Shown: piece after piece, positions 1 through 5,968 of the stretch
How positions within the stretch are numbered: the first letter of the stretch is position 1
Layout of the letters: every line of letters begins with the position of its first letter
From: Virgifigura sp964551315
GTDB taxonomy: Bacteria; Pseudomonadota; Alphaproteobacteria; Dongiales; Dongiaceae
Reading direction: 5' to 3'
DNA length: 10,439 nt
Assembly (NCBI GenBank): GCA_964551315.1
Contig: CAZKCM010000108.1
Span: 1 to 10,439 of the forward strand
The notes under the pieces: generated by a model
The model's input: only the letters and a program-made list of their open reading frames with translations
Told to the model about the DNA's origin: nothing
The model's database searches: none
Made by a program: the position numbers and the translations under genes

Positions 1-613
1 GGTACTGGTCGAGGCGTGTCTCGCCGCCGATGTCGCCCATCGGCATGACCTCGATGAAGGTGAGGTCGAAGCCCTGGTCGCCGCACCAGGCGATCAGCCG
101 GTCGAACTCGTCCTCGTTGACGCCCTTGAGCGCCACCGTGTTGATCTTGACGGCGAGGCCGGCCTCCTTGGCCGCCTCCAGCCCGTCCAGCACCTTCTCC
201 AGCTTGCCCCAGCGGGTGATGGCGGCGAATTTGTGCGGGTCGAGCGTGTCGAGCGAGACGTTCACCCGGCGCACGCCGCAGTCCTTGAGTTCCCGGGCGT
301 ATTTGCGAAGCTGGCTGCCGTTGGTGGTGACCGTGAGCTCCTCCAGCGCGCCGCTGTCGAGATGCCGCGACAGGCTGCGGAACAGGCGCATGATGTCGCG
401 CCGCACCAGCGGCTCGCCGCCGGTGAGCCGCAGCTTGCGGACGCCCAGGCGCACGAAGGCGCTGCACACCCGGTCGAGCTCTTCCAGGCTCAGGATCTCG
501 GCCTTCGGCAGGAAGGTCATGTCCTCGGCCATGCAGTACACGCAGCGGAAGTCGCAGCGGTCCGTCACCGAGACCCGCAAATAGGTAATCGCTCGACCGA
601 AGGGATCGATCAT
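1..613 (-). CDS. moaA: GTP 3',8-cyclase MoaA (3' end outside window)
   Basis: Radical-SAM enzyme of the first step of molybdenum cofactor synthesis: in the cytoplasm it converts GTP to 3',8-cyclo-7,8-dihydro-GTP, which MoaC then turns into cyclic pyranopterin monophosphate. The visible part is the first ~204 residues of a protein usually about 330-345 long. The N-terminus reads MIDPFGRAITYLRVSVTDR, followed by the SAM/4Fe-4S motif CDFRCVYC (Cys20, Cys24, Cys27) and then the LTGGEPLVRRDI strand-loop (the GGEP SAM-binding motif), TTNGSQL and the VSLDTLD segment. These are all hallmarks of MoaA. The C-terminal second FeS cluster and the terminal GG lie past base 1. The ATG at 613 is chosen because the family usually starts just before IDPFGR. 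It overlaps the stop of the upstream remnant ORF as ATGA. No close SD is seen, so translation may depend on coupling. No other moa or mob gene is visible. Confidence 0.95.
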   Translation of the reverse strand, partial: MIDPFGRAITYLRVSVTDRCDFRCVYCMAEDMTFLPKAEILSLEELDRVCSAFVRLGVRKLRLTGGEPLVRRDIMRLFRSLSRHLDSGALEELTVTTNGSQLRKYARELKDCGVRRVNVSLDTLDPHKFAAITRWGKLEKVLDGLEAAKEAGLAVKINTVALKGVNEDEFDRLIAWCGDQGFDLTFIEVMPMGDIGGETRLDQY

Positions 614-954
614 CGGTCCCGGTCCCAACTCCTGTCCGTCCTCGCGGCGGGGCGCTCCCGGCCCCTTGCCCTGTTAAGGTAGGGCCTAGGATAGGGCCCG
701 TGAAGGAAAATTTCGTCCCCGATGCCTCTAGGGTTTTTCGGCGGCCTTTCGCGGCCGTTGTTGCGGCAGAGCTGCGCCACGGCCTTCCCCTCCATGCCGC
801 TGGCCCGAAGGACCTCCGTCTCGATCGGGGCGAGGCAGGAATGGCCCGATTCGCGGCACCGCGCGAGCAGCTCCGCGAAGGTCCGCTCGCGGTGGATCGG
901 CGCCGCCTCGTCCCACGCCTCCCGGTTCGCCGCCCTGTCGTCCTCGCGCCGCAT
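610..954 (-). pseudogene. truncated class I SAM-dependent methyltransferase remnant
   Basis: An open frame of 114 codons ends in TGA overlapping the moaA ATG. Residues ~8-62 (NREAWDEAAPIHRERTF, then SCLAPIETEVL, then GMEGKAVAQLCRNNGRE) resemble from memory the N-terminal region of a class I SAM methyltransferase family, in which GKxVAQLCCNNGRE is the glycine-containing SAM-binding motif I. Full members run to about 250-280 residues. Here, directly after NNGRE, the similarity stops. The tail (RPPKNPRG onward) is Arg/Pro-rich and low in recognisable structure, and no other minus-strand frame continues the methyltransferase. The second Cys of the usual CC pair is Arg. The missing catalytic domain argues for a decayed gene whose 3' part was deleted. 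The ATG at 954 follows GAGG at 8 nt; a GTG at 960 is possible. It could still be translated as a leader coupled to moaA. Confidence 0.6.
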
Positions 955-992
955 CTCCACCGCCTCGGATTTACAATATCCCTTCCGATCGA

Positions 993-1021
993 TTGACCTT
1001 TCCGAAGATCGGGCGGATCAT
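993..1021 (+). promoter_or_regulatory. candidate sigma70 promoter for the quinoprotein operon
   Basis: TTGACC (993-998) matches the -35 consensus at 5 of 6 positions. After exactly 17 nt comes GATCAT (1016-1021), which matches the -10 consensus at 4 of 6 positions, including the conserved second A and final T. The predicted start near 1028 gives a leader of ~135 nt to the dehydrogenase ATG at 1163. It is the only AT-rich, consensus-like stretch between the divergent genes. This rests on pattern matching only. Confidence 0.4.
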
Positions 1022-1046
1022 TTGTTAACTAATTTTGTTAACTAAT
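1021..1046. repeat. perfect tandem 13-bp repeat, candidate operator
   Basis: TTTGTTAACTAAT occurs twice head to tail (1021-1033 and 1034-1046) with no mismatch. Each unit is itself a near-palindrome centred on GTTAAC, matching TTNGTTAACNAA with one mismatched pair per dyad. It stands out as an AT island in GC-rich DNA. It begins at the last base of the candidate -10 box and covers the predicted transcription start, where a repressor would act. Paired dyads like this are typical of operators for dimeric regulators such as MarR or TetR types. The regulator is not encoded in the window and its family is inference. Confidence 0.5.
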
Positions 1047-1060
1047 CTCATCGTGCTCGA

Positions 1061-1082
1061 CGTGGCTTCTTTGTGGGCCACG
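1061..1082 (+). other. leader hairpin, 6-bp stem
   Basis: CGTGGC (1061-1066) pairs perfectly with GCCACG (1077-1082) around a 10-nt loop, inside the presumed untranslated leader of the dehydrogenase mRNA. No U tract follows, so it is not a classical terminator. It could be chance in GC-rich DNA. Confidence 0.25.
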
Positions 1083-1103
1083 GCCGTTCCCAGCCTCACG
1101 GCA

Positions 1104-1115
1104 GGCCTTCGGGCC
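1104..1115 (+). other. leader hairpin with UUCG tetraloop
   Basis: GGCC-TTCG-GGCC gives a four-pair GC stem closed by C-UUCG-G, an especially stable RNA tetraloop. It lies ~50 nt before the dehydrogenase start and ~40 nt before its SD sequence. A structural or stabilising role in the leader is possible but not shown. The short stem could arise by chance. Confidence 0.25.
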
Positions 1116-1152
1116 AGCCGCGAAGCAACCACAAGACCCGGGGGGGCGTGGG

Positions 1153-1157
1153 GGAGG
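1153..1157 (+). promoter_or_regulatory. ribosome binding site fixing the dehydrogenase start
   Basis: GGAGG lies 5 nt before the ATG at 1163, directly upstream of a well-formed signal peptide. It decides against the in-frame upstream GTG at 1073. Confidence 0.7.
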
Positions 1158-1162
1158 AAGCC

Positions 1163-3001
1163 ATGAGATCGACATTCGGATTTTCAGTGTTTCTTGCGAG
1201 CGCGGCGGCCCTGCTCGTCGCCGCGACGCCCGTGGACGCCGAGGAGGTGACCACGGCGGATCTGCTGAGCGCGACCGAGAACACGTCCGACTGGCTGACC
1301 TACAGCCGGGACTATCACGGCCAGCGCTACGTCAAGCTAAACCAGATCACGCCCGCGAACGTCCACCGCCTGCGCCCCGTTTGGGTGTTCCCGACGGGCG
1401 GCGAGAATCGCGGGCTCGAGGCAACCCCGCTGATCCACGACGGCGTCATGTACGTCTCGACGGATGAGTCCCGCGTCTTCGCGCTCGACGCCCGCACCGG
1501 CACGATGATCTGGCACTACGACCCGATGGTGGCCGAGGAGGCCGAGCGCGTCTATTGCTGCGGATCGAACAACCGCGGCGTCGCGCTCTGGGGCAACCTC
1601 GTCTTTGTCGGCACGATGGACGCGCGCCTGATCGCGCTCGACAAGGACACCGGCAAGGTCGTCTGGGACGAAACGGTCTTCGACTGGCAGAAGGGCTATA
1701 GCATCACCGGCGCGCCGCTGGTGGTGAAGGACATGGTCCTCACGGGCATAGCCGGCGGCGAGTTCGGAGTCCGCGGATTCATCAAGGCCTACGACGCCGC
1801 GACCGGCAAGCTGCGCTGGACCACCTATACGGTCCCGGGCCCCGGTGAGCCGGGCAACGAGACCTGGCCGGGCGAGACCTGGAAATATGGCGGGGCGCCC
1901 ACCTGGACGACCGGCGCCTACGACCCCGAGCTCAATCTGGTGTATTGGAACACGGGCAACGCATCGCCGTGGAACTGCCAGGTCCGGAAGGGTGACAACA
2001 AGTGGGCGGCCTCGACGATCGCGCTCAACGCCGACAGCGGCGAGATCGAATGGGGCTTCCAGTATACCCCTTGGGACTGCTGGGACTATGACGCCGTCAG
2101 CACGCCGGTGCTCGCGGACGTGACGATCGATGGCGAGCCCAGGAAGGTCCTGCTCCATCACGACAAGAACGGCTTCTTCTATGTGCTCGACCGCACCAAC
2201 GGCGAGTTCATCTACGGCGAACCCATCACGCCCGGGATCAACTGGGCCTCCGGTCTCGACCCGAAGACGGGCCGGCCGAATGTGAATCCCGAGATGATCG
2301 CGCAGTCCGGCGGTCCCGAAGTCGCGCCGATCATTCCCAGCCTCGAGGGCGCGATCGACTGGCAGCCGCTCGCCTACAACCCGGAGCTCGGCTACGTCTA
2401 CTTCTTGGACAACAGCTGGGCCATGGGCTACCAGTTCTGGCCGGAGGACAAGTTCGCGCCCCCGACTCAGGGCGAGTGGTATCTCGGCGCCGACTACCAG
2501 ATCTATCTGCGGCCCGACGTCCCGACCGGCGGGTTTGTGGCGTTCGACGTGCCGAACAGGAAGATCGCCTGGAAGATATCCGCCCAGGATCCGTTCTGGG
2601 CCGGCGTGGTCGCCACTTCGAGCGGCCTCGTCTTCACCGGCAACATGGACGGCCGCTTCATGGCCCTCGACGCCCGCACGGGCACGCCGCTCTGGCAGTT
2701 CCAGACCGGTTCGGGGATCATCGGAAGCCCGGTCACCTACGAGCTCGACGGCATCCAGTACATAGCGGTGCCTTCGGGCGGCGTCGGCGGAGACATGGGC
2801 TTCTACTACGAGGCCCCGAAGGCCGGGAACATCTTCGTGTTCGCGCTGGACGGCGGCGGGCCCGCGCGGTTTGGGCAAAGGTCCAACCTGACCGTGATTC
2901 CCGGCACGCTGCCGATGGTCGGCGAGCCGGGCGCGACCTTGGGCGGCCGGGTGATGCCCGGTTACGGATATCCGCCGCGGGAGCCGGAGCCGCAGGACTG
3001 A
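1163..3001 (+). CDS. PQQ-dependent alcohol dehydrogenase, predicted lanthanide type
   Basis: Periplasmic quinoprotein of the methanol/ethanol dehydrogenase family. It oxidises an alcohol (or aldehyde) with PQQ and passes electrons to a cytochrome c. It has 612 residues with a signal peptide of ~27 residues ending VDA before EEV. The eight-bladed propeller is marked by Trp-docking repeats such as ALDARTGTMIW, ALDKDTGKVVW and ALDARTGTPLW. The adjacent-cysteine ring motif is Cys132-Cys133 (YCCGSNNRG). By family alignment the metal ligands are Glu200 (GGEFG) and Asn266 (GNASPWN), the catalytic base is Asp308, and Asp310 (WDYD) is the extra Asp associated with lanthanide sites. HHDKNG has Lys where methanol dehydrogenase has Arg. 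There is no C-terminal heme domain, so the partner is the next gene. GGAGG sits 5 nt before this ATG. An in-frame GTG at 1073 would put an unlikely 30-residue extension ahead of the signal peptide. The substrate cannot be read from the sequence. Confidence 0.92.
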   Translation: MRSTFGFSVFLASAAALLVAATPVDAEEVTTADLLSATENTSDWLTYSRDYHGQRYVKLNQITPANVHRLRPVWVFPTGGENRGLEATPLIHDGVMYVSTDESRVFALDARTGTMIWHYDPMVAEEAERVYCCGSNNRGVALWGNLVFVGTMDARLIALDKDTGKVVWDETVFDWQKGYSITGAPLVVKDMVLTGIAGGEFGVRGFIKAYDAATGKLRWTTYTVPGPGEPGNETWPGETWKYGGAPTWTTGAYDPELNLVYWNTGNASPWNCQVRKGDNKWAASTIALNADSGEIEWGFQYTPWDCWDYDAVSTPVLADVTIDGEPRKVLLHHDKNGFFYVLDRTNGEFIYGEPITPGINWASGLDPKTGRPNVNPEMIAQSGGPEVAPIIPSLEGAIDWQPLAYNPELGYVYFLDNSWAMGYQFWPEDKFAPPTQGEWYLGADYQIYLRPDVPTGGFVAFDVPNRKIAWKISAQDPFWAGVVATSSGLVFTGNMDGRFMALDARTGTPLWQFQTGSGIIGSPVTYELDGIQYIAVPSGGVGGDMGFYYEAPKAGNIFVFALDGGGPARFGQRSNLTVIPGTLPMVGEPGATLGGRVMPGYGYPPREPEPQD

Positions 3002-3020
3002 TCGGGGGCCGGTCGCGCGG

Positions 3021-3416
3021 ATGAGCCCGGCGATGAGACGAGCGAGGTCTGGGCGGGGTGCCCGTCTGTCCGTCGGGCTCTTCGCCCTGCTCGTGCCGCT
3101 GGCCGTCGCGGCGGTGGCCGGAACCCTGGACACCGCCACCGCCCAGGACGCGCTGACGAACCCGTTCCTTGGGCAGCGTGAGGCGATCGAGCAAGGCAAG
3201 GTCCTCTATCGGCAGCGCTGCTTCGGCTGCCATTACCGGCGAGGCGGCCGTGGGCCGAACCTCTACGAGTCGAAACTGACGGACGAGCAGTTTCTCGAAA
3301 CGGTCATCAACGGGCGCAGCGGTCGAAGAGGAGTGATGCCCTCCTTCGGCACGCTCCTGTCGATCGACGACGTCTGGAAGATTCACGCCTTCATCAAATC
3401 GGGCGAGGACTTTTAG
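3021..3416 (+). CDS. small mono-heme cytochrome c, putative dehydrogenase electron acceptor
   Basis: 131-residue class I c-type cytochrome. The N-terminal export signal is basic (MRRARSGRGAR), then hydrophobic (about residues 16-35), with likely cleavage after TATAQ near residue 42. The heme site is CFGCH (Cys67, Cys70, His71), and Met106 in VMPSFG is the likely sixth iron ligand. The closing helix is DDVWKIHAFIKS. The mature domain is only ~90 residues, much smaller than the MxaG/XoxG partners of classical methanol dehydrogenases. It begins 19 nt after the quinoprotein stop, the usual arrangement for a periplasmic electron acceptor, so transfer from PQQH2 to this heme is the likely role (inference). 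The SD is weak: a GGGGG run lies 12 nt before the ATG at 3021, and a second in-frame ATG at 3033 is possible. Confidence 0.88.
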   Translation: MSPAMRRARSGRGARLSVGLFALLVPLAVAAVAGTLDTATAQDALTNPFLGQREAIEQGKVLYRQRCFGCHYRRGGRGPNLYESKLTDEQFLETVINGRSGRRGVMPSFGTLLSIDDVWKIHAFIKSGEDF

Positions 3417-3454
3417 GCTCAAGGCGCGGCTGGCCGGAATCGGGAGGTAGGAAT

Positions 3455-4342
3455 ATGTCGAGGATACCATTGGCCGCGCGGTCGGCGGGCCCGCTTGTCG
3501 CCCCGCTTTTCGTCCTGGGGCTGGCCGTCCGTGCGCTGGCTGCCGCCGAGGAGGCCCGGCTGGTCGACGTGGGCCCCATCGTCGAATCGGCCGTTGTGGC
3601 CCCCGACGGGAAGATCTTCGTGTCCGTCGTCGGCGACTATGAGAAATACGGCGACGGCTATGTCGGCGTGGTCGACGGCGACAAGGTCGTGCCCTTGGCG
3701 ACCGGCCTCAACGACCCCCACGGGCTCGATTATTGGAACGGCGAACTCTTCGCGGCCGACAACCGGGGCCAGATCTGGCGGATCGACATGAACGGCAACG
3801 TATCGCTCGTCGCCGACGCGACGATGTTCCCGCGCAAGATCACCAACTTCAATGACATTGAGCTCGATGGCAGAGGCAACATCTACGTCTCGGACAGCGG
3901 CGACTGGGAAGGCCGCGGCGGGGCGATCTACCGCGTCACGCAGGACGGAAAAGTGACCACCGTGCTCACGGACGAGGAGGCCTGGCAGCTGGTGAGCCCG
4001 AACGGGCTGCTCATGGACGGGGAGGCCGCGATACTCGTCCTCGATTGGACGACCGGCAACCTCCATCGGCTGGACCTGAAGACGAAGTCCTTCGAGAAGG
4101 TCAACGGCAAGTTCGGTCCGGGCGACGGTCTCGCCCGGGACCCCGGGGGCCGGCTCTACGTCGCCAGCTACTACGAATCGACCGTATACGTTCTGGACCG
4201 GCCCGACAGCGAGGACCGCAGGCCGATCAAGATCGAGGGTGTGAAATCCGTCGCCGATATCGGCGTCAGCCCGGACGGAAAGCTGCTCGTCGCGCCGGAC
4301 TTCGACGGCGGACGGGTGGCGATCGTCCCTCTGTCGGAATGA
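3455..4342 (+). CDS. exported SMP-30/NHL-like beta-propeller protein
   Basis: 295 residues. The N-terminal signal peptide (hydrophobic about residues 11-29) has likely cleavage after ALA or ALAA near residue 29-30. The rest is a string of propeller-blade repeats: VAPDGKIFVSV, DPHGLDYWNGELFAADNRGQIWRID, NDIELDGRGNIYVSD, SPNGLLMDGEAAILVLD, GDGLARDPGGRLYVAS and VSPDGKLLVAPD. The pattern fits the six-bladed SMP-30/gluconolactonase/NHL group. Glu44, Asn133, Asn183 (SPNGL) and Asp224 (GDGLA) fall where SMP-30 family members place metal ligands and substrate contacts, so a lactonase-like site could be intact; this alignment is by eye. A strong SD, GGGAGG (3442-3447), lies 7 nt before the ATG. The gene starts 38 nt after the cytochrome stop, consistent with one operon. 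The substrate is unknown; hydrolysis of a lactone formed by the upstream oxidation is one possibility, and a scaffold or assembly role is another. Confidence 0.8.
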   Translation: MSRIPLAARSAGPLVAPLFVLGLAVRALAAAEEARLVDVGPIVESAVVAPDGKIFVSVVGDYEKYGDGYVGVVDGDKVVPLATGLNDPHGLDYWNGELFAADNRGQIWRIDMNGNVSLVADATMFPRKITNFNDIELDGRGNIYVSDSGDWEGRGGAIYRVTQDGKVTTVLTDEEAWQLVSPNGLLMDGEAAILVLDWTTGNLHRLDLKTKSFEKVNGKFGPGDGLARDPGGRLYVASYYESTVYVLDRPDSEDRRPIKIEGVKSVADIGVSPDGKLLVAPDFDGGRVAIVPLSE

Positions 4343-4355
4343 GCGGGGTCGCGGT

Positions 4356-5504
4356 ATGCCCAGGATGAAGATCAACGAGTCGGGACGAAGCCGGTTCGCG
4401 CTCGCCGGTGCCCTGGTTGTCATGATCGGCGCGGCGCCAAGCGGCGCCGGGGGCGAGGCCGCGATCGACACGGCGCGGATCAGCCTGCCCCCCGGCTTCG
4501 GGATCGAGGTCTTCGCGACGGTGCCGCGCCCCCGCTCGATGGCGGTGGCGGAGGAGCTGCAGGCGGTTTTCGTCGGTACGGGCGAGGACAAGGTCTATGC
4601 CGTGATCGATCGGGATCGGGACCGCCGGGCGGACGAGGTCATGGTGGTCGCCCGCGGCCTGAACGGGCCGGCCGGCGTCGCGTTCGAAGACGGCCACCTT
4701 TTCGTCGCTACCCGGGACGGCGTTCTGTCCTACGTGATCGAGGAGCTGCGTGCCGACGGAAACTATCCCGCGCAACGGCTCAAGGACGGCCTGCCCGCTT
4801 CCGAAGGATACGGCGCGCGCGATGCCGCCCTCGGCCCCGACGGCAAGCTCTACCTGTCCGTGGGGGCGCCCTGCGACCTCTGCGACGTCAGCGGCGTCGA
4901 AGCCACGATTCTGCGGATGAACACCGACGGCACGGGCGAGGAGGTCTTTGCCTCCGGGGTCCGCGCCTCGGCCGGCATGGACTTCCGCATCGAGGAAAGC
5001 GGCCAGGCCGCCTGGTACTTCACCGACGACGGCGTGGACAACATGGGCGCCGATTCGCCCCCGGACGAGCTCAACCACGCCTGGCGCGCCGGGCTGAACT
5101 TCGGCTTTCCCTGGTATGGCGGGGCGGGGGTCCGGACCGCCGAGTACGAGAACGAGGCTCCGCCCGCCGATGCGCAGATGCCCGTGATCCGGTTCCCGCC
5201 CCACTCGGCGCCGATGGGCATCCACTTCTACCGCGGCGAGATGTTCCCGCGGTCCTACCGCGGCGATTTGTTCGTCGCCGAATACGGCTCGCCGGATCGC
5301 GCCGGAACCGCGGGCCCGCGCGTTCTCCGGATCCGTTTCGACGAGGACAGGCCGGTCTCCACGAGGATCTTTGCCGAAGGCTGGGTCCAGGAGGGCGGAC
5401 CGTGGGGGCGTCCGGTCGACGTCGCGGAACTCGGTGACGGTTCCCTTCTCATCTCCGACGGCCAGGCGGGGGTGATCTATCGCGTGACCTACGCCGGCCC
5501 CTGA
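4356..5504 (+). CDS. exported glucose/sorbosone dehydrogenase-like beta-propeller
   Basis: 382 residues with an N-terminal signal-like segment (ALAGALVVMIGAAPSG, about 15-30). The propeller has the typical run of the PQQ-dependent sugar/L-sorbosone dehydrogenase family: LPPGFGIEVFA (44-54), LGPDGKLYLSVG with CDLC (159-176), ILRMNTDGTGEEVFASGVR, DNMGADSPPDELN (228-240), NFGFPWYGG, and HSAPMGIHFYRG followed by YRGDLFVAEYGS. Length and fold match the family. However, the catalytic His expected a few residues before GPDGKLY is Tyr152 (GYGAR), and the Asn usual after GLR is Ala204 (GVRASAG), so PQQ-dependent sugar oxidation is doubtful. It begins 13 nt after the preceding stop with GGGG about 6 nt before the ATG; Met4 is an alternative start. 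It is the last gene of the plus-strand cluster. A binding, scaffold or accessory role for the dehydrogenase is inference. Confidence 0.82.
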   Translation: MPRMKINESGRSRFALAGALVVMIGAAPSGAGGEAAIDTARISLPPGFGIEVFATVPRPRSMAVAEELQAVFVGTGEDKVYAVIDRDRDRRADEVMVVARGLNGPAGVAFEDGHLFVATRDGVLSYVIEELRADGNYPAQRLKDGLPASEGYGARDAALGPDGKLYLSVGAPCDLCDVSGVEATILRMNTDGTGEEVFASGVRASAGMDFRIEESGQAAWYFTDDGVDNMGADSPPDELNHAWRAGLNFGFPWYGGAGVRTAEYENEAPPADAQMPVIRFPPHSAPMGIHFYRGEMFPRSYRGDLFVAEYGSPDRAGTAGPRVLRIRFDEDRPVSTRIFAEGWVQEGGPWGRPVDVAELGDGSLLISDGQAGVIYRVTYAGP

Positions 5505-5584
5505 CCGCCGCGCGGGGTCCGTTCGCCGGTTCTTGACCGAGGGGCGCCATCATTCTCGCTCGGCCGACCGGGCTCATGGGGACA
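5505..5584. other. convergent intergenic gap
   Basis: An 80-bp gap between the 3' ends of the quinoprotein cluster and mrpG. Only short stems are present (CCGC/GCGG around 5505-5515 and CGGT/ACCG around 5527-5539), none followed by a T run on either strand. I cannot support an intrinsic terminator for either operon here. Confidence 0.5.
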
Positions 5585-5968
5585 CTACTCGCCGAGTTTG
5601 GCGCGCGCTTTTGCGCGGATGTGCTCTCCTTCCTTCGGGACGCCGTCATTCCCTTCGCTGCGATCGCGATAAAGCGCCGCACGCACCAGCAGGACCAGCG
5701 TGACGGGGGTCGTCAGGGTCACGAACACGGCGATCAGAACCTCGTGCAGAACCGGACGCGCCTCCGAGACCGAGAAGTAGAGCATCGAAGCAATCAGGAT
5801 CGACCCGGCGCCGAACGTGGTGCCGAGGGTCGGCGCGTGGACGCGCTCGTAGAAGCTCTTGAACCGCAGCAGACCAAGCGTGCCGGTCAGGGTCAGGCCG
5901 GCACCCAGCAGCACCAGAAGCGCCGTGATCAGCGCGGCCCAATCCGGTACCGTCGCCGCCGTCGTCAT
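5585..5968 (-). CDS. mrpG: Mrp Na+(K+)/H+ antiporter subunit G
   Basis: 127-residue inner-membrane subunit of the Mrp/Pha/Mnh cation/proton antiporter. It has three hydrophobic segments (about residues 11-33, 48-66 and 73-98). The family signatures are GLLRFKSFYERVHAPTLGTT (31-50) and VLIAVFVTLTTPVTLVLLVRAALYR near the C-terminus, followed by a charged cytoplasmic tail. The start ATG at 5968 overlaps the mrpF stop as ATGA, so translation is probably coupled. It is the last cistron of the operon. MrpG is required for function of the complex in studied systems, but its exact role in transport is not settled. Confidence 0.94.
   Translation of the reverse strand: MTTAATVPDWAALITALLVLLGAGLTLTGTLGLLRFKSFYERVHAPTLGTTFGAGSILIASMLYFSVSEARPVLHEVLIAVFVTLTTPVTLVLLVRAALYRDRSEGNDGVPKEGEHIRAKARAKLGE

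Noticed and set aside
682..699. GGGCC/GGCCC hairpin upstream of moaA as a terminator
   Set aside because: The five-pair stem has a large loop and no T tract on either strand, and it lies inside the open frame of the methyltransferase remnant.
1073..1162. Upstream GTG extension of the PQQ dehydrogenase
   Set aside because: It would place a 30-residue polar stretch before a good signal peptide, and the SD GGAGG points to the ATG at 1163.
1337..3199. 620-codon open frame on the minus strand
   Set aside because: It is antisense to the PQQ dehydrogenase in GC-rich DNA. Its composition is Arg/Ala/Gly/Val-rich with no recognisable domain or membrane pattern, while the plus strand encodes a clear family member.
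3419..5225. Long minus-strand open frames opposite the two propeller genes
   Set aside because: They are shadows of the plus-strand genes, which have signal peptides, SD sequences and family motifs.
5505..5584. Bidirectional terminator between the convergent operons
   Set aside because: Only four-pair stems without T runs are found.
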